Shown here: one piece after another, positions 1 through 10,887 of the stretch | Layout: every line of letters begins with the position of its first letter | Numbering within the stretch: the first letter of the stretch is position 1 | NCBI RefSeq assembly: GCF_001522545.3 | Contig: NC_031779.1 | Coordinates: 3,458,763 to 3,522,762, forward strand | Direction: 5' to 3' | Length of the DNA: 64,000 nt | DNA from: Parus major | Taxonomy: Eukaryota > Chordata > Aves > Passeriformes > Paridae | Made by a program: the position numbers and the translations under genes | Notes under the pieces: generated by a model | What the model saw: the letters and a program-made list of their open reading frames with translations, nothing else | The model's database searches: none | Told to the model about the DNA's origin: nothing

Positions 1-3000
1 TGGTGCAGCCCTGCAGGTGCTCCCTTTTGGGAGGGCTCTGAGGCTGCTGGGGATGGACACACAGCTCTTTCGTGCTGTATTTGGCAGAGCTTGGGTCCAT
101 ACCCTTGTGTTCTGCCAAGAGCAACTGGTCTGTTTGCTCCTATTGCTCCAGGGCCATGGAAGCTGGATAACTTCTCCACTGAAAATGCAAAGGGATGGGG
201 AGTTTCCAGTAGGAAGCACAAAGGGGCTGTTAGAGCTCTGTGGTGCCTTTTTTCCATTTTTCCATTCAAAGGAGGTCTTGCTCACTGAGTAGGAGACTGC
301 AGGGCATGGCAGGGAAAAGCAATCGTGACAAGCACTTTTCCTGACTGTATTGCTAAAAGCATGGGGAGTGGGGACACACTACAGTGTTGTGCAACAGGGC
401 TTGTTTTTAAAGGACAGCAGAGCACCAAAATTCACTCATGAGACCCCAGAGGAATTTTAAATAACATGTAAGAATGCAGCTGGGAATGGCAATCCTATGA
501 ATGGTACTTTGACCATTGACCATTCTCTTTTGTTTTTTAGTTCTCTCCAGTATCTTTATGCATTATAGGTATTATTGTGACACTGTATTTAAGCTGAACT
601 GTGGCTGTGCACTGGATGTAACCATACTGAGCTAATGAGAATTACTAATCCTCATGAAGCCCTAGTAACCTGCTTGCCACATATGCTCAAAATGTTTTGA
701 GATACAGATTTGTTTGGAATTGGTCTTGTGTATGTATTCAGTTGTTACTTAGTTGTTCATGTATAATCCTTTTAATTTCCCCTGTATATTATCATTCATT
801 GTCTTCCAGTGCAAACTCCTCTTGTTTCCCACGTGTTTTCCCTAGTTGTTCTTCAGAATGTTTTCTGTCTTGGCTTGGCCAAGGGCAGTTCTGAAGTGTG
901 GAGCCTTGATACAAAGCTAGGCTGAGTGAAACATTTTGAAAAAGTTACCAGCTAGCTAAAGAAGAGGAGAGATGGCCATGGATTGAACTAGATCTTAAAT
1001 TTGAGGTTACTTCAGACTGGTTCCTACCCTGCATTTCACAGTTGAGTCCAACAGTAGAAGAGGTGACACAACTACCTGCAATCCTGAGCTCTGAAACTGC
1101 TGATTATGTGGCACTGATGATTTGTACTGGGGTAAGAGCCAGCTGGCTGTGTGGATGTGGCTTTAGATTGCTTTCTAATAAATAACACTCATTATAGCTT
1201 AGCTTGGTATGAATAGGAAGTGCCATGCAGAGGAACTGTCACTCCAGAACAAGAGTCAGAAGATTAAATTAAGGACTGATACAGATGCATATATTTCAGT
1301 GCCTTCTCATTTGGCATCCCTGCACAGGCAAATGATCTAATGACAGCTCCACTCACATACCTTGGATCCCCAGGAAAAGAGCAAGTGTTGTCATAAGTAA
1401 CATAGAGAAGACAGGTAAATGGTATTTTTAGCCTGGCTAAAAATAATTTTTTCCATGCACTTCATAGATTGGTGTAGGTTGGCTTTAGTGCTTGCAACTG
1501 CTCTGTCCACACCTCCTCAGTGGCTGCCACAAGCTCCTTTCCTCATCTTTTAGTTGGCAAACTTGCCTCTCTTTTGCCTTATGTAAATTGTGAGCCATGG
1601 GAAAGGCCTTGCCTTTGAAGGAGCCCTCACAGAGATGATGGCTTTGAGACTCTTTTTGTTGGGATAAGTCCACAATGCAAGATTTCCTCATTTTTCTAAA
1701 CACTAAGAACATAACTTCTTTGGGCAAATCTGGGTTCTGTTCTCGTTAAATAAGTGTCCAGGCAGATCACTGTGATTTTAATTACTCTTGGGGGTGATAA
1801 AGCTATATTCACACAGAGATGTAAATGCAAGAGAGGGTTACAAGTAATAATTTGATATCTTCTATCCAATCAAGTTTTGTTTGGTGTCATTTGTTCTGAT
1901 TTAGGATCTTTGTTTTTTTGTTGACCATTTATTAACTGGTGGAACAGAAACATTTGGTGTCCTTTGTTCTAATGGCCCATTTCTGTATAAATTTTTTTCT
2001 GAGTCACATCCCAAACCATACAGACTCCTCTCATTGCCATGACAACAGCAAGGAATGTCAATGACAGCAAAGTCTGCTGGAAAAAGAGAAGTCAGTAAAA
2101 TCAAAACACAGTTAATTGAGGTATTTCAAATATAAATTCCCATTTACTGAAATTATTCAAAATTATCCTGCATTGTGGAAAAGTAGTTAAGAATAAGCCC
2201 TAGATAAACAGCATAGCCTCACTCTGGATGTTTGGTCCTTTCCTAGGCACTGCTTTATAAAAAAAGATCTTAAAAAATAGTGAGAGTGGAATTGGTCATA
2301 GCCCTGGTGAAATGTTTAGATCAGAAGTGGATAAGGAGTTAAATATGGTTACTAAAAAAGTAAAAGATAATTACTAACAGTTTCAGAAAAACATTTGATG
2401 TTAAATTGTGCATTATTTTGTCATTATTATACCTTTCTCTTCATTGCTTAAGATTAAAAGTACATTTGATGGGATTACATAACAGTACATTTTAAACTAA
2501 TAAATAATGCAGTAACTCATGCAAAGTAATAGGAAATCATTGATGTAAAACAGGTCTTGCAGAGCTAAAAGCTGGAAGAAATCTGCCTTAGTCCAAGTGA
2601 AGCTGGGAAGAAGGAAAACTGTATGTGGGACTTGAGGTCTCCAGTCATCATAAAGGATTATTTCTGTTTTAAAGAAGAGATGAGAGCACAAAGATAACAG
2701 AGGTACTCTATACAGCCTCCTTTCCCTTGAAACCTCCATGATCATATGGGCTTTCTCCTGGTGTCCCTCTATGCTTTGAAGCTAAGATGAAAACTGTTTT
2801 GGAAATAGAAATGGAGGATGAATGTCCTGCAGCCAGGGATAATATGGGCTGAACTCTTGAGATTTGTAGTTTTGAATACTTCTGCTTCTGCTTGCTGTGA
2901 AAGAGGGGGAGAGGATGAATGATGCTGCCCTCTGAAAAGCTGTGATTCAAGTATTCCTGGCCTATGTCTAGGGTTGTCCTGTAAAACTCTGCTCAACTTT

Positions 3001-3549
3001 TTTTGTTATTTTTACTCAGTTAATATATAGCTTCAGGTGGCTGGAGGGTTCATCTTTCCTCTGCTATGTCCTCAGGGTACCCAAATGAGTTTCAGGAGCC
3101 TCTGCAATTTCCAAAGGATGCAAGTTCTGTGTTTTCATTTAATGATAGTTGACTCTCAAATGAGGTGGCTGAATTGTGGTGACAGCCATTGGCAATGCAA
3201 GAGCAAATGTAGACTTGTTCCCCTTATTTATATCCTTATTTTCAGACCTGCTGGAGTACTAGATCTGGAATAGGGCTAGAATAGTAGGCTAGAATGGTGT
3301 TTACTTTGTTTGGGTTCTCAGTAATTCTGACAGTTCTGACTTTCCTGCTTAGTACAGGGTGATGGAATAGACCTCATCCTGCATCACTTGCCATGCTGGG
3401 TTTTATTCCAGTTCAAAAGCTTCTGAATCCAGCTGGCTGTAGATGCAGACAGTAACTCAGGCATTGGGGGTCCAGCTCTGAAGGAGAAACTGTGGAAGTC
3501 ACTTGACTTAGCAAAGATTGTAGTTAATACAGAATATTAACAGTTGTTA
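1..3549. other. 5' flanking region, no gene recognised
   Basis: This stretch is AT-rich and CpG-poor, and all open frames in it are short. None resembles a protein I know, and I see no splice-bounded exon set. In human the gene upstream of HERC1 is DAPK2, so distal sequence of that neighbour could lie nearby, but nothing here identifies it. Confidence 0.6.
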
Positions 3550-4035
3550 TCTGTTGCTCTGTATTGGGAACGGCGAAAATAACGACACGGACTCTACAGG
3601 TCCAAGAGGTAAAACTCTCATTGGTCATTAAAACAACACATCATTATTATTGGACAATTAAGAACTACACCCCTTGACTGTTTCTTGCAAGTAAACAACA
3701 AGGATCCAAACAACACCTGCAAATGTTGTTGTCCTTCTTCAAAGACTGTTTGGATTCCTCCATATGATTTCTCAGGCCAGAGTGAGAACCTTGTGTGACT
3801 TAGTTTCACACAGACACTGTGCTCCCTGCCTGCTTTCTTGCATTCAGCATCCATAGCTATCTAATAAACAAGCTTCATGTGAGAATTCACAAAGATTAAT
3901 AGCAATGGTCCTCCAGTGTAACTTAAATTCTGGTATCAGTGAGCCTCTGGAAATAGCCCCGCACTCGCCTCCAGCCCTGCACCTGCATACAGGCAAACGA
4001 CAAGGGGACAGCCCTTGACTCCCTGTACTGCAGAG
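3550..4035 (-). mobile_element. Possible solo LTR of an endogenous retrovirus (tentative)
   Basis: Against a CpG-poor background, this block has clustered CpGs at its left end (several within about 22 bp at 3569-3592) and again at about 3957-4000. Read on the minus strand it has a CCAAT-like sequence followed by a CpG-rich stretch, which resembles the promoter and R/U5 part of avian LTRs. I did not find clear TG...CA termini or a target-site duplication. No gag, pol or env reading frame adjoins it. It could instead be unique sequence that has escaped CpG decay. Confidence 0.3.
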
Positions 4036-5850
4036 TGATTGATGGGCTGGGTCAAGACTTGACAAACAAAACAAATACTAAGTTCACAAAGCTTCAGTAC
4101 TTTCTAAGTGTACATAACTTAAAAGCATTAGATATTTGGAAGCCTAAGAAATTTCTTGAGACTTGTAGAACGCTTGGCTGCAGGTGGAGCCTGCAAGCTA
4201 TAAAAGCTGCAGTCAATGATAAGGTTTTGTCTTCCTGTTGTGACTAATGTGTGTGGGCGTGGGGCATGTGAGCATGGAGAAGAGTACACACTGCAGAGTG
4301 TGTCTGTATATTCTGTTTTCTGTGGAATGGCAGATCTGCTGGACATGTCTGCACTGAATGAGTTTTCATGTATTTGTTGATTTTTTTGAAGTTTATTTCT
4401 TACACAGCATCCTTTAGCTGACATATTTGAAATATTTAAGGAATGCTTTAAAATGTTTTTATAATTTACCCCATTTTTGTTGGTATTTGTTAGCACAGGT
4501 GGTCTCATCAAAGGAGCTGCTCATTCACAGCAGAGTTTGACTATGACTTTAGACAAAAGATTAGCTGGTGTAGTTAGAGGTACAAAACTAAAAAAAAAAT
4601 CTTACAACTTATTGAACAAAAATGGGTTGTCTTGACCACCATCCTGTGGGTTGATATTACATGAGTAAATTGCTAAGAGACTTTTTCTTAATCTGTAATT
4701 TTGAGCTTGGTTGGGTCAGACTTTCCCAAGCAAGGCATTTGGGTTTTATTCTCATGAAAAACACTGTGTATCCCCAAGTTGCCTTTTAGGGGGCAGAATG
4801 AAGAGCCATCAGTACCTGGGATGCGTCTCCAAAGTGCCCAGTGACATTTAGTCCAATTCTGATTGGAACTTGTGTCTTGAAATGCAACAGTTCCTCCAGG
4901 GAGCTGAGCTCTACCCTTAGAGACCTCCACTAACATTCAAAACTCAGAATAAAGCATTAAGGCTACTGAGGAGAGATCCAGGAAATATGGGCCATAGGAC
5001 AAGAGCATAAGGATGGGATCTCTGGTGCATTGGTGCCATGTCTGGGCCAGACATCAGCCCATGCCTTGGGAAGGAAAGGCAGGAGCAAGCACAGAGTAAA
5101 GTGTTCCCAAATATTGTAGGGCTTTCTGTGGGCTGAGGTGTTTTTCAACCAGAGATGTCTTTGGCAAACTGTGATGAACTTTTTTCTTTCCTGTCTCTTT
5201 TTGAGTCCAGGTAAACTTCTCCTATATTTGGTCCTGCATGAAGGTGTTCTGCAGCTTAATTATATGTGAATGAAAAAATAGTAATTATTTTGTTATGAAT
5301 TTTTCTAGTTCCTCTTGTTACATTTCTAGCTCTTCCACTGGAAGAGTGTAAACAATCATTCCCTGTTCACCTATTTCACATTACCAATCTTTGTAAGCTT
5401 CCATTGTATTCCTACCTTAGGCCAATGTACCGAAACATACACAGTCCCTTCTTGCAGTTTTCCTCTTGCTTCTTGTCAGTTTTCCCATTTACTTAGTCTA
5501 CGAATGTCTACTGATTAAGTGATGACATTCCTAATATTGTATGGACTTTACCAATTCATGTAGGTGTAACTAGGATTTCTCATTGTCTTGTTTCTTGCCA
5601 CTTTGGTCTTGCTGATCTTGATGTGCCATTGTTGCTGCCACCATCTAAGCCTGTGATAATGTTTATTGTATCCTTTATCCTTCTTTAGATTTGGAATTTC
5701 ATTCCTCAGTGACTGTTTTACAATTTGTTGTTACGTTGTTCATTTTGTTTAATCAAACGCTTTAATATACTCCTGCTTGTCCACCGATGCGATTCGTTCT
5801 GCCTTTTCTGCACTTTTTGTCCCTGCATACAGCATGTGTTTCTCTTCGCT
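4036..5850. other. 5' flank, AT-rich, no gene seen
   Basis: This is AT-rich non-coding sequence between the LTR-like block and the promoter. The 127-codon minus-strand open frame at 4128-4511 has no recognisable domain or exon context and is treated as chance. Confidence 0.6.
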
Positions 5851-5856
5851 GACCGT

Positions 5857-5861
5857 CCAAT
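5857..5861 (+). promoter_or_regulatory. HERC1: CCAAT box (distal)
   Basis: A CCAAT pentamer stands about 125 bp upstream of the CpG island edge. It is a plausible NF-Y site by sequence only. Confidence 0.35.
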
Positions 5862-5976
5862 ACTTCAATTCCATCAGGATCCTCACCTAAATTACGTGCT
5901 TCGTTTCCCTGATCCGTTTCTTCGGTCGTTTTCATGCAAAAGCATTTGTCTGCTCTTCCTCGCGCTCGCAGAAGGA

Positions 5977-5981
5977 CCAAT
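5977..5981 (+). promoter_or_regulatory. HERC1: CCAAT box (proximal)
   Basis: A GACCAAT sequence lies at the 5' edge of the CpG island, about 170 bp upstream of the TCTCGCGAGA palindrome. NF-Y commonly binds at such a place in TATA-less promoters. Its role here is inferred. Confidence 0.4.
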
Positions 5982-6128
5982 AAACCCGAGCGTTTTGCCA
6001 CTGTGTCCATTCCCGGTGCCAGCAGCGCTCCCATTTTGCCGGGACGAGCCGCGTCCCCTCAGCTCTGTCGCCGCCCCGCCCTCAGCGGCGAGCCGCGCGT
6101 GCCTGCGCGCGGGAGGCGGTGGCTGGCG

Positions 6129-6137
6129 GAGGCGGGG
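6129..6137 (+). promoter_or_regulatory. HERC1: GC box (Sp1/KLF-type site)
   Basis: GAGGCGGGG matches the GC-box consensus. It sits about 13 bp upstream of the TCTCGCGAGA element inside the CpG island. Confidence 0.5.
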
Positions 6138-6147
6138 AGCGGCCGGC

Positions 6148-6161
6148 GCTCTCGCGAGAGC
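6148..6161. promoter_or_regulatory. HERC1: TCTCGCGAGA palindromic core-promoter element
   Basis: The sequence GCTCTCGCGAGAGC is a perfect 14-bp palindrome with the ten-base TCTCGCGAGA core at 6150-6159. This motif is known from vertebrate CpG-island promoters and is bound by BANP in a methylation-sensitive way; ZBTB33/Kaiso has also been linked to it. A partial copy, CGCGAGA, follows at 6175-6181. Its position just upstream of the inferred first exon suggests it helps set the start site. Confidence 0.7.
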
Positions 6162-6179
6162 CGCGCTGTAGCCCCGCGA

Positions 6180-6328
6180 GATCGGCGGCTCCCCGCCCGC
6201 GTCATGTTTTCCCTGTGACAATCCGGGCCCGGAGGACGCGGCTCCCGGCGGGATCTCCGCTCCCCGCGCCCCGCCGGCTCCGCGGGGCTCCCGGCCCGAG
6301 CGCCTCTGCCTCCCCCCGCCGCTGCCTG
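6180..6328 (+). other. HERC1: HERC1 exon 1 (noncoding 5' UTR), left end uncertain
   Basis: The right end is set by the strong donor CTG|GTGAGC at 6328/6329, inside the CpG island. The transcription start cannot be read from sequence, and 6180 is an estimate just downstream of the TCTCGCGAGA element. If transcription begins upstream of 6204, the exon carries a minimal upstream ORF at 6204-6218 (four codons, MFSL, then stop). Joining this exon to exon 2 at 17433 gives a conventional two-exon 5' UTR. Further alternative first exons in intron 1 cannot be excluded. Confidence 0.6.
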
Positions 6329-9300
6329 GTGAGCGCGTGGCCGCGTGGGGCTGAGGAGCGCGGGCAGGGGCGGGAGGCCTGGGCGAACCCAGGGCCGGGG
6401 GGCTCTCCCCGCGCTCCCCCCGCTCCCTCCCCGCCCGATAGCACCGCGGGGCCGCGGCTGCAGCTGTGGCTGTCCGGGAGCGGGGGAAGGTGCAGGCGGC
6501 CGTGAGGAAAAGGAGAGACAGGTGGGGCCGGTTAGGTGTCACTGCCTCGTTGCTGAGGGTAGGAGAGGGACGGGCGTCCTCCGGCAGCTCTTCTTCATTC
6601 GTGGGAGCATTTTGTGCCTCTTCAAAGCGGTATAAGCTGTACGGATTCGGCATTGTGCTTTGGCTGAGGTTCCCGGAGCCTGTGCTTTCCCCCCATGAGC
6701 GTCTTGAATGCGGTTGTAGTGTGGTCGCGCATTTTCCTCTGAGTGTTAAATGCATCTCTGGCTACGTGCATCCCAGGTGGACCCGGCAGGTGTCACAAAA
6801 TTTAGTCTGAAATTTGTCATGTTTATCTTCATCAACTGCGTGCATGACTGTAGGTAGGTGTTCCTTGTACCTCCAGACCTGTCATCTGAATGGCACTGTC
6901 TTCTCATGGCATATTTGCTGGCCCTTGCTTGCAGTACTGAAACATTATATGTATACTTCTACTTAGAGGTGATTTATTTTGTATTTCAAAGTGAAGTCTT
7001 AGCAGTTGTTTTGTTGTTGTGTTTCTGGTTGTTTTGGTTTTTTTTTACTGCATATGGTTAATTTAATTGAGATGTTGCTGTACACAAGCTGCTTTTCATG
7101 TTTTTTTTAAAGGGCAGAATCCTATTGTTATGCCCTTCCCCTTTCACAGTGTATATAGGAGAGATTTAGTGCAGTTGAAACATTTTCATTTCTGTTGTCA
7201 TGTATCTAAGTTGATTGTTTCCTCATGAATGGTATAATTTCCTGTAGCTGGAACCACGTGCTCCATATACGTGTATACATATCCTATATGTATCTGTTTA
7301 TGTACACAGATTTGTAGTTTAGCGGAGTGTTCTATGCTGGTATTTCATAATAAAACCTCAGAACTCTTAAGTTTACATGTGCTGAATTTAATGCTTCTTG
7401 TTAGAGACCCCATAGATACCACATCTGCTCCATTGGTATGTGGGACTGCAGAGGACTTGGAGCTCAGGGTTAAGTCAAACATAGTTTTGGGGAAAAATAT
7501 AATAGGTATTTAATCTGGAAAGGTATACTGTATACCTGGTCAGTCTGCTACTGCTTCCCCTTTCTGAGAGGAATCTGGTTTTTACATGAAAGATTAGAAG
7601 CTGTACAATGCGCTACAGGGCAGAAGGGCATTGCTAGCCCTCCTGTATCCTTGCACCTATGAAGAATTTGTTAGGTGGCTTTATCTCAAAGGTTGTGTTT
7701 TAAAATGAAACATCTTAAAGCTTTTTGTCTCTGAGTGCAAATCTGTACTGCAGTTTTCCTCTCTGCTCCTGTGTTCTTATTTAAATATGTCATGTGTGTT
7801 TTGTTCTTTGAACATTAAGATTTAATGTGTTTTTGTGGTTGGAAGTATATAAGTTGAAGGAGAAGTGGGAGTGTTGAATTTTTTTTTGGAAACCATGTAA
7901 AGGAGGTATTTATCTAACTTAATTAAGCATAAGGATGTAAAGTCTTTGACTTATTTTTGCCAAGTGACTGCTTAGCATAGTAAGAATATAACAGCATTTT
8001 TAAATTGATTTAATCCTTTAATTAAAAAATAGTTTTATTAGGTGAATAGGTGAAAACTTGTTGTTCTGCTGTTTCAGAACTGAATTAAATGGATAGTAGT
8101 TGATTAGGAAACAATTTATGTGACTTGACTAAAGATCTTTGTTGTTTTTTGCCTTTAATTTACCAATCTAAGGTAGCCATAATCTTTATTTTTCAAAGAA
8201 AACTGTACAGGGAGGTTCTGTATATTTTAAATTATCAGTAGTGACTGCAGTAGGGCCATTTTAAAGATGAGGAAAGCTACATGTGAAATTAGCAATAATA
8301 TTTGTGTTTGAGTAGTAAAATTCTATATGTTTAAGTTCTTTTGTTTAAGACATTAAGACACACATAGTATTCCAATCTTTCTGGTTTTAGTGTAATTGTT
8401 GTAATACTCATGGGGTAGAGATGCACTTATCCCCATTTTAAAAATACATAATGGATACAGAAATTATATGTATTTCAGGTAGGCTTGGTGGAGCAGGCAT
8501 TTGATTTTTGGTCATAGGTTGTTAGGAAGTCATTAGCCTTTCAATACAACAGTCTTTGATCCTGTACAGATACTTAATCTTCCTCTGTTCATGTAACTCG
8601 AGAGATTTTTATCTTGCATTGGTGTGTTTTAGTTAAAAGTAGGATGCAGTTCTCTATGGCTGCTTTGACTTCCGGCTGTCAAAGTTGTCCTAGTAAATGG
8701 TGAGTACAGTGCTGGTTGTGTTTCCTGTAATTGGCTCTCAAAAGTACTCAAACTCTGAAATTGCTGCCAGGTTTTCTTTTTGCCTGTCTCCCTTGTGACT
8801 GGCAGTCAAGTGGAACGTTCAAATCTAGTAGGTGTTAGCTCTTTAAAAACATCTGAAGTAGCCCTCAGAAATCGAAGCTCTGCTGTCACAGGGCTGCTTG
8901 AAATAACTGCTAGTGTGCTGCAGCTGCTTGCTGTGCATTGGAGTCATTCAGAGTAACCCTTGTAAATTCTTAATTTAAAAAAAGAGAAAACAAAGCCAGC
9001 CTGGAGCCCAGTGGCTACAGGATTTGCCCATCAACAGCAAGCGTAACTGTGACCTTAGAACTGGCCAGGTATATTACTTGGCCTGGCCTGCCTGTTGTGA
9101 TTGACCTGGTATCACCAAGCTAGTTGGGAGGATGTTCAGGTGGCTCAAGCAATCATCTTCTCTGCTGGAAGCTGGAATTAATTTGCTGCTTAAAGAATAG
9201 CCTGCAGTTTGAATCCCCCTTACTAGTAATTTTTTTTTTTCTGTCAGAACTAGATAATACTGAAATTTCATCCTCAAAACATTCCCTTACAAATACATGA

Positions 9301-9377
9301 ATTTATACAATAGAAGTTTATTCTTCAGTTAGTTACAACAGGAATTATCTGAGTCAAGAAATGCAAATATTAACAGG

Positions 9378-9605
9378 AAGTGTTAACACAGAGGGGCATC
9401 CACAACTTAGCTGGGCAACCTGCTTCAGTGTCCCAGCACCCTCATTGAGACATTTCTTCTTTATATCCAATCTAAACTTACCCCTATTCAGTTTAAAACC
9501 ATTTCCTGTTGTCCTGTAACCACAGGCCCTGATAACAGGTATCTCTGTATTGCTCTTATGTCTCCTTTATATGTATAGAAAGGCTGCAGTCCACCTTTCT
9601 GATTA
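9378..9605 (-). repeat. CR1 LINE fragment
   Basis: The sequence matches the reverse complement of the 3' portion of chicken repeat 1. Recognisable blocks include the 'gggcatccacaactt' and 'ctgggcaacctg' segments, the 'tccaatctaaactta' and 'cagtttaaaaccatt' segments, and an 'aaggctgcag' end. It is diverged and 5'-truncated, as most avian CR1 copies are, and has no intact reverse transcriptase frame. It is the best taxonomic marker in the window. Confidence 0.85.
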
Positions 9606-10593
9606 CCTACAACTAACTTGAATGTGTTTGAGTTTTGACTGTACATAGTGCACTCTCCTGTCTACTGCTGAGTTTCTCAATTTCGAGTCATGATTTCTAG
9701 TAAATAAATCCTCAAAATTTTTGTAGTTTTTGCAAGAAAATATGTCATTCTATGTGTTGTGCTGGTTGTAAATACTGTAACTACACAGAAGAAGTACAAG
9801 TGATTGTGGCTTTTGGGGAGAGTGGTAGTGCTAAAACCTCACCAGAGTTTTCATCCCTTTCCAGTGCAAGATCAGGCACCTTTCTTTGCTCAGATTTTTG
9901 GGATGTTTTTGATGCATGGGGATTTCAGCTCCAACTGCTTCTGATGATTGTGTATGTGGAGCATCTTGCATTCTCAGCTTTTGTTTCAGTAACCTTAAAG
10001 CATCTGAAGAAGTAATGGATTAAATTGATTTTTCTAAGTTTATCTGCTGAACAATAATGATATTTTTTTTCCCTCTCTGCTTGGGTAGATTTTGTACAGC
10101 CCCTAGGGGTTTACATTGACAAACCATGATTATGTTTTTGTATCACTTTCTTTTTAAACTCTAAGGGCAAAAGGGTAAACGGCTTTAATTTTGTATCAAC
10201 TTAAAAATAACTTTGTCTTCCTTTAATCTATCTCTGAAAATGTTTTGGAGTGACCGGTTGTGACAAACTGAAAGTATAGGGCTATATTGGTTTCAATGCT
10301 ATACCTGATAATGAATAAATAAATAATCCCACAAAATCATGTAGGAAGACCAAAACTGGAAAAATATCGAGTAGAACCTTACCATGACTTACTTAACAAA
10401 TACAAGGTTATGTGAAATTCATTATTTGGAAAGAAAAGTTGATGTTTTTTTACATAATTAATCTTATTCTGAATGATGATGTCATTCATTTGGTTTCCAT
10501 ATGCTGAGCAGGAGGCTAATACAAGGAAGAAAGATAGTGGCCATTGTGCTCAATGGAGACAGATGTTCACATGAATTAATACTGGTGTGTATT

Positions 10594-10887
10594 TCACTGT
10601 AATGTTTCAGGAGTGAAGAACAATTTGCTGTAGTTGCTGTTCTTGCTTGCTTTTTCTGGGTTAGTTCCTTTTGTTCCTTGCTTCCCATTCCAGATTTGTA
10701 GGAGACCACAACTCGTTTTTCCTGCACTGTTTTGCAGTCCATCTCCTGTTGCCTGCTGCCTTTTTTCCCTTTTTTTTGCTGCTTCTAATAACACTTTTTG
10801 TCTCTTTGCTTTCAATTCCTCATGAATTTTTAGTAATTTCTCTGCAGTGTCAGTTTTTTGTAATTTATCATTTTCTCTTTTTCCCAT
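10594..10887 (-). pseudogene. Lys/Glu-rich open frame in intron 1, possible retrocopy fragment (weak)
   Basis: The minus strand holds a 97-codon frame whose first 50 residues look like a charged helix rich in Lys, Glu and Gln. A second open frame overlaps its 3' part (10482-10742), as would be seen in a frameshifted processed pseudogene. I do not recognise a parent protein. The + strand here is T-rich, which by itself gives Lys codons on the other strand, so chance is a serious alternative. Confidence 0.15.

Larger units (their letters stand above)
5985..6530 (+). promoter_or_regulatory. HERC1: CpG-island promoter of HERC1
   Basis: The base composition changes abruptly from AT-rich flank to very GC-rich, CpG-dense sequence and changes back after about 6530. 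There is no TATA box. The island contains a GC box near 6129-6137, a CRE half site CGTCA at 6200-6204, the TCTCGCGAGA palindrome at 6150-6159, and a strong splice donor at 6329. It is the only CpG island before the first coding exon of HERC1, so it is the obvious promoter. This fits a ubiquitously expressed gene with dispersed initiation. Confidence 0.85.

Noticed and set aside
4128..4511. A 127-codon minus-strand open frame in the 5' flank
   Set aside because: No recognisable motif, no splice or promoter context, and a length that is not remarkable for an AT-rich region read by chance.
1..5850. An exon of the neighbouring gene (DAPK2 in mammals)
   Set aside because: No open frame in the flank resembles the kinase or its C-terminal region. 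Synteny alone is not evidence within this sequence.
6119..6505. A 128-codon + strand open frame in the CpG island
   Set aside because: It crosses the exon 1 donor, consists of low-complexity Pro/Arg/Ala sequence, and is not joined to HERC1 in frame.
5892..6755. A 287-codon minus-strand open frame across the promoter
   Set aside because: It exists because the CpG island is GC-rich and so has few stop codons. Its Arg/Pro/Ala/Gly composition is that of translated CpG island, and it has no domain or exon support.
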